Origin: Frisingicoccus caecimuris
GTDB lineage: Bacteria > Bacillota > Clostridia > Lachnospirales > Lachnospiraceae
Assembly: GCF_004340975.1 (NCBI RefSeq)
Contig: NZ_SLXA01000016.1
Location: 1-54,934, forward strand
Direction of reading: 5' to 3'
Length of the DNA stretch: 54,934 nt
Shown here: in pieces, positions 42,032 through 54,934 of the stretch
Layout of the letters: each line of letters starts with the position of its first letter
Numbering within the stretch: the first letter of the stretch is position 1
Notes under the pieces: model-generated
Databases searched by the model: none
What the model was told of the DNA's origin: nothing
Seen by the model: the letters and a program-made list of their open reading frames with translations, nothing else
Program-made: the position numbers and the translations under genes

Positions 42032-43168
42032 ATGTATAAATTATTGACAACGGATGGAAGCGCAAAGCGGGGCCAATTTACGACAGTCCATGGTACGATT
42101 CAGACACCGGTGTTTATGAACGTTGGGACGGCTGCGGCCATCAAAGGGGCGGTGGCGACGACGGATCTGCAGCAGATCAAGACCCAGGTGGAGCTGTCAA
42201 ACACCTATCATCTGCATCTGCGTCCGGGGGATAAGATTGTAAAAAAACTGGGCGGTCTTCACAAATTCATGAACTGGGACAAACCGATCCTGACGGATTC
42301 CGGTGGTTTTCAGGTATTTTCTCTGACAAGTCTGAGGAAGATTAAAGAAGAGGGCGTCTATTTTAATTCCCATATCGACGGACATAAGATTTTTATGGGA
42401 CCGGAAGAGAGTATGCAGATTCAGTCGAATCTGGCATCGACGATCGCCATGGCCTTTGACGAGTGCCCGTCATCCCTGGCTACCAGAGACTATATACAGA
42501 ATTCTGTGGACCGGACGACACGATGGCTGCATCGCTGCAAAGCCGAGATGCAGCGCCTAAACAGCCTGCCGGATACGATCAATCCGAACCAGATGCTCTT
42601 TGGCATCAATCAGGGCGGAACCTTTGCGGATATTCGTATTGAACATGCGAAAGCAATTTCTGAGCTGGATCTGGATGGCTATGCACTGGGTGGTCTGGCT
42701 GTCGGTGAAACCCATGAGGAGATGTATCATATCATTGAAGAGACGGTGCCTTATCTGCCTCAGAATAAACCGACCTATCTGATGGGCGTTGGTACACCGG
42801 CGAATATTCTGGAGGCTGTCGACAGAGGGGTGGATTTCTTTGACTGTGTATACCCGTCAAGAAATGGCAGGCATGGACATGTCTATACGAATCATGGAAA
42901 ATTGAATTTATTTAATGCAAAATTTGAACTGGATGAGCGTCCGATTGAAGAGGGATGCGGCTGTCCGGCCTGTAAAAATTACAGCAGGGCGTATATCCGC
43001 CATCTTTTAAAGGCGAAAGAAATGCTTGGAATGCGTCTTTGTGTCTTGCACAATTTGTATTTTTATAATACAATGATGGAAGAGATTCGGGAGGCGATCG
43101 AGGAACATCGATATGCTTCTTATAAAAAAACGAAGCTGGAAGGCTTCGAAATGAAAGAAGAAAATTAA
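42032..43168 (+). CDS. tgt: tRNA-guanine transglycosylase
   Basis: A 378-aa enzyme that exchanges G34 of GUN-anticodon tRNAs for preQ1. Signatures: LTDSGGFQVFSL with the active-site Asp, GINQGGTFADIR, YLMGVGTPANI, and the zinc site CGCPACKNYSRAY followed by a late His (LHN). Bacterial Tgt inserts preQ1, which fits a cell that recovers preQ1 by the QueK/QueL route at 17177-19450. It is followed by yajC after 18 nt, the usual Firmicute order. Confidence 0.97.
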   Translation: MYKLLTTDGSAKRGQFTTVHGTIQTPVFMNVGTAAAIKGAVATTDLQQIKTQVELSNTYHLHLRPGDKIVKKLGGLHKFMNWDKPILTDSGGFQVFSLTSLRKIKEEGVYFNSHIDGHKIFMGPEESMQIQSNLASTIAMAFDECPSSLATRDYIQNSVDRTTRWLHRCKAEMQRLNSLPDTINPNQMLFGINQGGTFADIRIEHAKAISELDLDGYALGGLAVGETHEEMYHIIEETVPYLPQNKPTYLMGVGTPANILEAVDRGVDFFDCVYPSRNGRHGHVYTNHGKLNLFNAKFELDERPIEEGCGCPACKNYSRAYIRHLLKAKEMLGMRLCVLHNLYFYNTMMEEIREAIEEHRYASYKKTKLEGFEMKEEN

Positions 43169-43186
43169 ATTAGGAGGAAACGTTTT

Positions 43187-43477
43187 ATGCAAGGAAGCTA
43201 CTGGATTTGGGTGGTTGGCTTATTAGTAATTTATGGAGTTGTATTATACTTTTTATCCATTCGGCCACAGAAAAAACAGGAAAAGAAAATGCAGGCTATG
43301 CTGGATGCACTGGAGGTTGGCGACAGTATTGAGACAAGCGGCGGCCTGTTCGGCGTTGTCATTGACGTCAGCGGCGATATTCTGATCGTAGAATTTGGCG
43401 GAGACAGACACTGCCGGATTCCCATGCGAAAGACGGCTGTTGTAAGTATTGAAAAAGCTAACAGCACGGAAGAATAA
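43187..43477 (+). CDS. yajC: preprotein translocase subunit YajC
   Basis: A 96-aa protein with one N-terminal membrane segment (about 4-24) and the conserved YFLSIRPQKKQEKKMQAML and GGLFGVVIDV patterns. It binds the SecDF part of the translocon. AGGAGG precedes the ATG. In most Clostridia secD/secF follow; here the accessory island begins instead, so the island probably split the operon. Confidence 0.94.
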   Translation: MQGSYWIWVVGLLVIYGVVLYFLSIRPQKKQEKKMQAMLDALEVGDSIETSGGLFGVVIDVSGDILIVEFGGDRHCRIPMRKTAVVSIEKANSTEE

Positions 43478-43543
43478 AGAATTTTCAGAAACCCTGTCCG
43501 GGAAATGCCCGGTGCTGATAAGGCAGTAAAATGTAGAGAATAT

Positions 43544-43579
43544 GGTGTAACCCGCTATGTGGCGGGTTACACCGTTTTC
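43544..43579. terminator. perfect 12-bp hairpin with T tail
   Basis: GGTGTAACCCGC (43544-43555) and GCGGGTTACACC (43562-43573) form a perfect stem with loop TATGTG, then GTTTTCTTT. It ends the yajC transcript and lies right at the island edge, next to the recombinase stop at 43584. Confidence 0.85.
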
Positions 43580-43583
43580 TTTA

Positions 43584-44128
43584 TTATGCGGTGAGCTGTT
43601 TTGGTGGCTGCGAGGCGCTTCGTATCTGTTCCATCATCTTCCGGATTTCCTGCTCATCAGGCAGGCTGACTAACCCTACCGCCGTGGAATAGATGTCGAC
43701 CTTTACCGACTTGTGTGCGTGCTTCTTCTCAGGATTGTGTATATCAATGCGCCGGATCAGCTTGTTGATGATCGTCGGCGTGAGTTCCCTCATATCGGTA
43801 AATGCCCGAAGTCCCTGTAAAAGTAGACGCATATCCACCGATTTCTGCTCCATTTCGGATAACTGCTTTTCTTCCTCTTTGACCTTTTCCAGCAGTTCCT
43901 TCTGCTCGAATTCATACTCCGCCGCCATTCTCGAATAGCGTTTATCCGACAGCTTCCTCTGCCGTCCTTGTAGTTGGCGCAGCGGAAAAACTCCTGATTA
44001 CGCTTCAGCGACTTGGCTGCGCAGAAATGCAGCTTTGATTTGCAGTCAGCACAAAATACCGGTCCGGAAAAAAACTTTTCCGATTCGTTTTCGTCGGCCT
44101 GCGCTTGTTCTTTCGAAGCTCCTGATAT
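43584..44128 (-). pseudogene. decayed large serine recombinase (C-terminal part)
   Basis: Two minus-strand frames add up to the C-terminal half of a DUF4368-type large serine recombinase. The upstream part (FSGPVFCADCKSKLHF, then FRCANYKDGRGSC) is the recombinase zinc ribbon. The downstream part reads RKLSDKRYSRMAAEYEFEQK, a coiled coil, and a DUF4368-like end. They meet at about 43950-43960 with a frame change and without the roughly 70 residues that normally lie between, so an internal deletion occurred. The N-terminal catalytic domain is missing, cut off by the IS element. Such recombinases move integrative elements; this one is dead. Confidence 0.75.
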
Positions 44129-44170
44129 TGTCAATATTAGTTGACACATTTTCCTCAAGGATATCACTGA

Positions 44171-45079
44171 CTATGCCGCCAGTTCCAAAGCCTCATAATA
44201 CTGCCTGCGTTTTGGCATAGGGGAAAGTCCACCATTGGCAGAGCAGATCCTTCGGTTATTCCAGTAGCTGAGGAAGTATCTCCAAATGAGTACCTTTAAT
44301 TCCTCTACAGTCATCTGCTTTGTGTCATAGCGGTCGTAGAGAAGTTCCGTCTTCATTCTGGCCCACATACTCTCACAGCGTGCATTATCATGGCAGCGTC
44401 CTCCGGCACTGTTCATACTTTGATGGATGTGGTGCTTCCGGATGGTCTGTCGGTAGGACTCACTGGTATACTGTGTTCTACGGTCACTGTGGATTACAGC
44501 ATCTTCCAGTGCGGGATAAGCTGTCAGGGCGTTTTCCAATGTTTGGATACACAGATCTGCTTTCATATTTGTTCCCATTGCCAGACCGAGGACGTTAAGA
44601 TCAAAGCAGTCAAAAATTGCAGATACATACAGTTTCTCATTGGACGCCGGAATCTCTGTGATATCTGTAATACATTTTTCTAATGGGGCATCTGAATGGA
44701 AATCCCGCTTCAACAGATCATCCGATTTCATGGCTTCCCGGTCCGCCTTTGTGAGCTCATTCGGCTTTCTCTTTGGCCGATGGCTCAGGCCGATCTGATC
44801 CATAACCCGGTATACGGTCCTCTCACTGGGTATATGTACTCCCTCCGGCTGCTTCAGCAACAGCGCCTGATACATCCGGATCCGTCCATAAGTATCGTTA
44901 CATTCATCCTCGCTGATGATTTCTTTCATGGCATCTGCCAGATCCTGGTACTTCACAGGACAGTCTTTGTTCGCGAGATATTTATAGAAGCCTCGCCGGC
45001 TGATATCAAGCATCCGGCAATAAAAGGAAATTTTTCCGGTAATCCTGCCGTCCTCTGTTTTCAAAGCCAGAAATATCAC
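44171..45079 (-). CDS. IS3-family transposase OrfB
   Basis: A 302-aa transposase with the HTH_21 region near the start (ISRRGFYKYLAN) and an rve integrase core. DDE residues are visible: Asp in ITDITEIP, Asp in VIHSDRRTQY, and Glu in DNARCESMWARMK, 35 residues after the second Asp region as usual. The start overlaps the orfA stop (ATGA). It looks complete, so the element may be active; the usual orfA/orfB frameshift could yield a fusion protein. Confidence 0.9.
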   Translation of the reverse strand: MIFLALKTEDGRITGKISFYCRMLDISRRGFYKYLANKDCPVKYQDLADAMKEIISEDECNDTYGRIRMYQALLLKQPEGVHIPSERTVYRVMDQIGLSHRPKRKPNELTKADREAMKSDDLLKRDFHSDAPLEKCITDITEIPASNEKLYVSAIFDCFDLNVLGLAMGTNMKADLCIQTLENALTAYPALEDAVIHSDRRTQYTSESYRQTIRKHHIHQSMNSAGGRCHDNARCESMWARMKTELLYDRYDTKQMTVEELKVLIWRYFLSYWNNRRICSANGGLSPMPKRRQYYEALELAA

Positions 45080-45408
45080 TCTCTGGTTTTTGCTGACTTC
45101 CGACGGCTGGCGGCGAAAAAAGCGCTGGCTTCCTCCAGAAATTCGTTTTCTTCCTTCAGGCGACGGATTTCTTTATCCTGCTCCTTAACCCGCTTACGCA
45201 GCATGGTAATCTCTTCTGACAGGCTCATTGCATTGGCAGGGGTATGGGAACCTTCCCCAATATCTAGCTTACCGGCTCTTACGGCTTTCAGCCATGTATG
45301 GATGGTTCCTTCAGGAATTCCTAATTCTTTAGCAACCTTAGCGCCGCCGATTTCTTTGGCAAGTTTTACTGCCTGTACTTTGTATTCATGGTCATATTTA
45401 CGTGCCAT
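45076..45408 (-). CDS. IS3-family OrfA, helix-turn-helix protein
   Basis: A 110-aa protein: a Tnp_1-type helix-turn-helix (VKLAKEIGGAKVAKELGIPEGTIHTWLK) and a C-terminal leucine-zipper-like coil (LRKRVKEQDKEIRRLKEENEF). AGGAGG lies upstream of the ATG. It binds the IS ends and pairs with OrfB. Confidence 0.9.
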   Translation of the reverse strand: MARKYDHEYKVQAVKLAKEIGGAKVAKELGIPEGTIHTWLKAVRAGKLDIGEGSHTPANAMSLSEEITMLRKRVKEQDKEIRRLKEENEFLEEASAFFAASRRKSAKTRE

Positions 45409-45481
45409 TTTGAATACCTCCTTATTCTCTTGGTTTTATTATGAAATCCTTGAGAATAAGCTGTCAACTTTTTTTATACCA

Positions 45482-45852
45482 CACCAGAATTAGAAAGCCA
45501 AAATGCACCCTGTTTTCACAAAAATTTGAAAAATATTTTTTGTTCGGTTGTGGAACGGCTTATTTTCCTTGCCTGAAAAGTCCTTTCACTTATTTGAAAT
45601 TGGAGTGCTAAAACGCAACTTGTTTTTCAGAAAAAGCAGAAAAATTTTTGAAAAGACCGTTTGTATTAAAAACATTCCCCTACCTGTTCACACTGGGAGA
45701 AAGTGTTTGGGGACGGTAATTTTGAAAAAAGGCAAAAAAATTGCCCGCCGGTTTTGGCGGACATTCACAAGCATAAAGAATCAGCAATCCTTGTTGAAAT
45801 ATTCACGATTTTGTGATATGATATTTTTGGATTATTGTCGGAGGTGAAGTTG
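45482..45852 (+). promoter_or_regulatory. gene-free stretch with degenerate repeat and xre promoter
   Basis: About 370 nt with no credible gene. Two related ~55-nt stretches (45487-45542 and 45596-45651), both containing a GCxAAAAxGCA core and A/T-rich tails, form an imperfect direct repeat. At the right, TTGAAA (45794-45799), a 17-nt spacer and TATGAT (45817-45822) make a good promoter for the Xre gene. Remaining DNA shows many stops in all frames and may be recombinase or other element debris. Confidence 0.5.
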
Positions 45853-46053
45853 GTGGCTGTTAAATATGATAAGCTCTTTCACTTATTGATTGATCGGAAA
45901 ATTACGAATGCACAGCTTGCACAAAAAGCTGGAGTCAGTGCAAATATTATTACTCGTTTGAAACGGGATCAGTATATCTCTTTGGAAAGCATTGAACGCC
46001 TTTGCGTTGCTTTGAATTGCGGAGTGGATGATATTCTTGAATTTACAAAATAA
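45853..46053 (+). CDS. Xre-family helix-turn-helix regulator
   Basis: A 66-aa protein that is almost entirely an HTH_26/Xre domain (KITNAQLAQKAGVSANIITR with recognition helix). Such single-domain regulators commonly precede type I and II restriction systems. I chose GTG at 45853, 8 nt after GGAGG; a TTG at 45850 and an earlier TTG at 45835 are less well placed. A 10-bp palindrome lies between it and hsdR and could be its operator or an attenuator. Confidence 0.85.
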   Translation: MAVKYDKLFHLLIDRKITNAQLAQKAGVSANIITRLKRDQYISLESIERLCVALNCGVDDILEFTK

Positions 46054-46070
46054 ATTTTTTACCGCTTAAC

Positions 46071-46095
46071 TTCCGATAATTTTTTATTATCGGAA
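46071..46095 (+). promoter_or_regulatory. perfect 10-bp palindrome between xre and hsdR
   Basis: TTCCGATAAT (46071-46080) and ATTATCGGAA (46086-46095) form a perfect inverted repeat with a T5 loop, 26 nt before hsdR. It has no T tail, so it is less likely a terminator and could be an Xre operator or an mRNA stem. Confidence 0.5.
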
Positions 46096-46120
46096 ACAAA
46101 ATTGTATTGGAGGTCAATTT

Positions 46121-51790
<5,670 letters not shown>

Positions 51791-51804
51791 TTAATGAAGC
51801 GAGC

Positions 51805-52377
51805 TTAATTAAGGCTCGCTTCAATGCTTTTAATAAATGAATTTGCATTCAAAATGACCTGACACAATTTGATTTGTTCTTTTATTGGAGGAATCGGAAG
51901 CAAAATTTTATTCATGTTCTCTTGAGTGAGTTTTAACCTTGTTGTTCCATATACATAATTTAGATAATCAACTGAATTTAAACTATGCAATAGATATTCT
52001 GATAATATCAACGATTCTAAAATATGAGCATGATTATTAACCCATATTTTCCCTGACACAATATAAGCTTTTTGAGCTGTTTTATCTGAGAATGGAGCCG
52101 CATCTTCCCCCAATAATATATATTTTCCATCAAATAGGTAATCATCAATAAAACCTACTTGTCCGGTGGCTCCAAAATACGGATACAATTTATCCTTCTC
52201 CTTGTCCGCAATTCGCTTTTTTCTTTCTGTCAAGTTTACCGGTTTTCTATAGTTGTCATAGTTGATAGTAATAGAACTTAATCTCGCCCAACACCAATTA
52301 CTGGGTATTTTAAATGGTAGGTTATCATCAATACAACATACCGAATTTCCAATCTTCTCATAATAAGAGAACTTCAC
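51805..52377 (-). pseudogene. silent hsdS half-cassette (TRD2 only)
   Basis: A 190-aa reading frame on the minus strand equals the second half of an HsdS protein: it begins FSYYEKIGN, like the start of TRD2 in the active copy, and ends with a PIPPIKEQIKLCQVI helix. It has no conserved N-terminal region, promoter or ribosome binding site, so it is a storage cassette, not a gene. A 16-bp sequence (CTCTTATTATGAGAAG; minus strand, 52354-52369) recurs at 51301-51316 in the active gene in opposite orientation, and could serve as a short exchange site. The TRD differs in sequence from both others. Confidence 0.85.
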
Positions 52378-52439
52378 ACCATCTCCGTTATAATATACCT
52401 GCGGAAAACCGCAGAATAATTTTACGGAGGTGTCTTATT

Positions 52440-53249
52440 ATGAAGATGCAAAACACATTTGAAGAATACTTGAGAAAGGGAAATCTTTCAGAAAACACCA
52501 TTACTTCGTATCTGTGGACTGTCGATTTCTATAACGCCCACTACGATGAAGTAAACAAAGAAAACCTTTTGGCTTATAAAGGGTATCTAATGGAATTTTT
52601 TAAACCGAAAACAGTTAATCTTCGGATTCAGGGGATTAACAAATATCTTGAATATCTTCACAAAGAGCGATTACAACTCAAAGCAGTCAAAGTCCAACAA
52701 AAGAATTTTTTGGAGAATGTTATCAGCAATGCTGATTATAAATTTCTGAAAAAGCAGCTAAAAAAAGACAGAAACATGGAATGGTATTTTGTTGTTTGGT
52801 ATTTAGCTGCCACTGGTGCCAGAGTAAGCGAACTGATACAGATTAAGATCGAACATGTTGAAATAGGATATTTTGATCTATATACTAAAGGCGGTAAATT
52901 ACGACGATTATACATACCGAAAAAATTAAGAACAGAAACTCTTGAATGGCTGGAGGAAACACAGCGTTCCTCCGGCTATTTGTTTCTCAACAGATATGGC
53001 GAAAGAATCACAACCCGTGGAATATCCCAACAATTAAAGAATTATGCCGATAAATATGGGCTGGATAAAAAAGTAGTCTATCCACATTCTTTCCGGCACA
53101 GATATGCTAAGAATTTTCTTGAAAAATATAACGATATCGCTTTGCTTGCCGACTTAATGGGGCACGAAAGTATTGAAACTACCCGTATATATCTGCGTCG
53201 TACCGCCAGTGAGCAGCAAGCGTTAGTGGACAAAATTGTAACTTGGTAA
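52440..53249 (+). CDS. tyrosine recombinase of the hsdS inversion locus
   Basis: A 269-aa site-specific recombinase. An N-terminal SAM-like core-binding domain (NTFEEYLRKGNLSENTITSYL) precedes the catalytic domain, with all active residues: R128 (TGARVSEL), K153, H216 and R219 (HSFRHR), H242 (GHES) and Y251 (TRIYLR). Its position between inverted hsdS cassettes is that of invertases in phase-variable type I systems, such as CreX/PsrA-type loci. The start at 52440 has GGAGGTG upstream. Inversion of hsdS by this enzyme is inferred. Confidence 0.9.
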   Translation: MKMQNTFEEYLRKGNLSENTITSYLWTVDFYNAHYDEVNKENLLAYKGYLMEFFKPKTVNLRIQGINKYLEYLHKERLQLKAVKVQQKNFLENVISNADYKFLKKQLKKDRNMEWYFVVWYLAATGARVSELIQIKIEHVEIGYFDLYTKGGKLRRLYIPKKLRTETLEWLEETQRSSGYLFLNRYGERITTRGISQQLKNYADKYGLDKKVVYPHSFRHRYAKNFLEKYNDIALLADLMGHESIETTRIYLRRTASEQQALVDKIVTW

Positions 53250-53254
53250 AAACA

Positions 53255-53281
53255 CAGCCGCCCTCAATTCGAGGACGGCTG
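53255..53281. terminator. terminator between recombinase and silent hsdS
   Basis: CAGCCGCCCTC (53255-53265) pairs with GAGGACGGCTG (53271-53281), one mismatch, followed by ATTTTAT. It isolates the recombinase transcript from the cassette on the other strand. Confidence 0.8.
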
Positions 53282-53284
53282 ATT

Positions 53285-54697
53285 TTATGCTATGGAGTTG
53301 GTTATTTCATCCAGTTGTGTGAAGATTGTTTCTATCGTTTCTACAATTCTTTTTTGTTCGGCAAGTGGTGGTACTGGGAGACAAATGGTTTTTAAATCAG
53401 TTTTGTTAAATTTCAGCATCGCTACGCCTGTAGAAATTGCCTTGAGTTCTTCGTAACCTGTTGGTGATTGCAAAAAATAATACAGATAGTCTCTATATTC
53501 ATCATTTGTCAATCGCACCATCACCGAGTTAGGCGCTAAAGTCATTTTTGTTTTTAAGTCGGGAACTATGAACACCTTTCCAATAGAACCTATATTGCTT
53601 AAAATGAGTTCACCGCCAAACAAATTTGAATTTTCAAGAAACTCATAGCCGTGTTTATCGGTATAAGTAAGATTTTTTGTGAATTTGTTTGAAAAATCTG
53701 CCGTTTTAATCATTATAGCGTAATCTGGTTCTTTGAGTGATACAACATTGGCTCTTAAGGAAGCAAAACTTCCACTTGCTACTTGGTCGGTCACCTTTTC
53801 GCTGTATTGTCCTAAGTTTGTCCATTGCCAACCTTGAGGTAAATCAAACGGTAAATCTTCACATTCTTCTGATGATTTTCCAACAATTCGATAATAAGAG
53901 TTATCCTCACCTTTGAAAATGACGGATTCCTTCTTGTCCCGCTTAATTTTGCCTTGCTTGATGAGTTCTTCTTTTTCAGCCCGAATGCGTTCAAGCAGAA
54001 CCGAAGCCGGCTCATCATTCGGGTCTTGCGGTACAAGCTTGCCACGAATGGCCAGATCAAGAATTTTGGATTTTGCAATAGTTATTAAAACGTTGAGTTT
54101 TGTATCAGAACATTCAATGCTATCGATACTCATAAATGCTGTGTGTATAGCTTCAAGAATTTTTTCTTGCTCTGAAACAGGAGGCAATGGAATTAAGTAT
54201 TGTTCTATAAATTCTCTACCAATCCTTTTTTGTCCTACTGCGCCTGAAAATGCATTAATCCCATCTGAAATAAAATCGTCTCGCTTAATATACCACAAAA
54301 CATATTCGGGTAGCACAGTGTTTTCTAAAGTTCGGATAATGTGCAATTCGGTTGTTCCTGCCCCATAGCCATTTGAAAGTTTGCGAAAAACTACAGATTT
54401 TTTATTTTCAAAACAAGGTGTTATTTTAGCAATAGCAATATCGTTCTCAGCAAAATGAGTGTATCCCGTTTTTACTTTTTTCCATAACCTAATTTCTGAT
54501 TTGTGATTATTGGTGTAACCCTCTTGTATTAACGGCATTGGAATAAATGAAACCTCAATGTTGTCTTGTATAGAATTACGAGGATTTATTATGAATCCAC
54601 TTGAAAATCTACACCACGCCCACCCTTCTGGCACTTCAAACGGTATCTCATCTTCAATGCATTTCACTGTTCCATCCTGAAACTGCTCATAATGCAA
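53285..54697 (-). pseudogene. silent full-length hsdS cassette lacking its 5' end
   Basis: A minus-strand frame of 470 codons contains TRD1, the central conserved region and TRD2 of an HsdS protein, but begins at the codons for LHYEQFQDG, exactly where the 88-bp IR1 starts. The ~67 N-terminal residues present in the active copy are absent, and there is no ribosome binding site; translation from the TTG at 54697 is unlikely. Both TRDs differ from those in the active gene while the shared regions are nearly identical. It is a donor of alternative recognition domains. Confidence 0.9.
53891..54043 (-). repeat. inverted repeat IR2, right copy (153 bp)
   Basis: Reverse complement of 51158-51310, with two differences seen (GCTGAA versus TCTGAA, and TTTTCAAAGG versus TTTTTAAAGG). 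It is the central conserved region of the silent full-length cassette. Confidence 0.92.
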
Positions 54698-54701
54698 ATT
54701 A
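54614..54701 (-). repeat. inverted repeat IR1, right copy (88 bp)
   Basis: Identical to the reverse complement of 50509-50596. It marks the outer end of the invertible segment; homology to hsdS stops abruptly at 54701. Confidence 0.93.
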
Positions 54702-54934
54702 CAACAAGCAATAACTGGTCTTAGGGCAGCACCCTAACGAGAAATACTGTTTTGCGACTGTGGGAGTACAAACAGTCTGCTCGCTAAGATGATACAGAAA
54801 AGCCGGAGAAGGTAGCAATACTTTCTCCGGTTCGTTTTATTTTTATGGGCTTTAGCCTGTTGAACCGGTTTGAGTTTTTCTGGGAAGAAAAATGAAAAGC
54901 GGTGAAACAATAAACCGCCTGCTATGCGGGCGGA
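54702..54934. other. gene-free end of the window with hairpins
   Basis: No gene is evident in the last 233 nt. AGCCGGAGAA (54801-54810) pairs with TTCTCCGGTT (54823-54832), then TTTT, a terminator-like hairpin. CCGCC and GGGCGG near the very end form another small stem. The stretch probably belongs to the same accessory element, but its continuation lies outside the window. Confidence 0.4.

Larger units (their letters stand above)
44129..45481 (-). mobile_element. IS3-family insertion sequence
   Basis: About 1.35 kb holding orfA and orfB on the minus strand. The ends carry related inverted sequences: AGTTGACA-N5-TCCTCAAGGAT on the left (from 44139) and, reverse-complemented, AGTTGACA-N5-TTCTCAAGGAT on the right (up to about 45470). 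The outer TG/CA ends are placed at 44129 and 45481 by resemblance; no clear target-site duplication is visible, so the limits are approximate. It interrupts the recombinase pseudogene. Confidence 0.75.

Noticed and set aside
45548-45847. 99-codon basic reading frame between the IS and xre
   Set aside because: Low-complexity composition, no ribosome binding site, overlaps the degenerate repeat and the xre promoter.
53285-54697. Second functional hsdS gene
   Set aside because: It lacks the N-terminal conserved region, promoter and ribosome binding site, and begins exactly at the inverted repeat, so it is better read as a silent cassette.

Overview
The window looks like a chromosome segment of a low- to mid-GC, Gram-positive anaerobic gut bacterium of the Clostridia, most likely Lachnospiraceae. 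This rests on AGGAGG-type ribosome binding sites, the folate ligase/FolD pair, an EFR1 ferredoxin, a SpoIIIE/FtsK with a TepA-like protease, queuine-salvage genes as in Clostridioides difficile, MurT/GatD-like pairs, and DUF4368-type recombinase and Hol44-type holin genes. No species can be named from sequence alone.

Layout. 1-760: the 3' tip of a 23S rRNA gene, a tRNA-Trp and a lone holin gene. 764-5058: small hypothetical genes, a GNAT acetyltransferase, an MBL-fold hydrolase, a TepA-like protease and UppP. 5164-15475: a long plus-strand housekeeping run, ftsK/spoIIIE - fhs - folD - rimO - pgsA - cinA - a large lipoprotein, which converges on a minus-strand lit gene (lipoprotein intramolecular transacylase family). 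16259-19450: an EFR1 flavo-ferredoxin, then a candidate preQ1 riboswitch in front of a three-gene operon (nucleoside hydrolase, ECF S component, radical SAM protein) that matches the QueK/QrtT/QueL queuine-salvage set. 19523-30454: YhfC protease, an autoregulated YtrA-type GntR/ABC operon, two ABC-F proteins, a NapH-like Fe-S membrane protein, a purine permease, and a GH13 protein that has lost key catalytic residues. 30511-36373: luxS and a five-gene run of two tandem MurT/GatD-like pairs plus a lactonase-fold protein. 36524-40107: response regulator, histidine kinase, an exported protein and a VanY-like carboxypeptidase. 40155-43477: aroC, a His-less HPr-like protein, tgt and yajC.

From 43580 to the end is an accessory island inserted after yajC, where secD/secF would usually be expected. 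It starts with a decayed large serine recombinase interrupted by an IS3-family element. A complete type I restriction-modification system follows (Xre regulator, HsdR, HsdM, HsdS), with a tyrosine recombinase flanked by two inverted, silent hsdS cassettes. Inverted repeats of 88 bp and about 153 bp join the active and silent copies, so the locus has the structure of an invertible specificity-switching system.

The points most worth following are: (1) the duplicated MurT/GatD-like operon in which both amidotransferase subunits lack the catalytic Cys and His; (2) the riboswitch-linked queuine salvage operon, with tgt in the same window; (3) the hsdS shufflon with up to six TRD combinations; (4) the GH13 protein with both catalytic Asp positions replaced by Asn.
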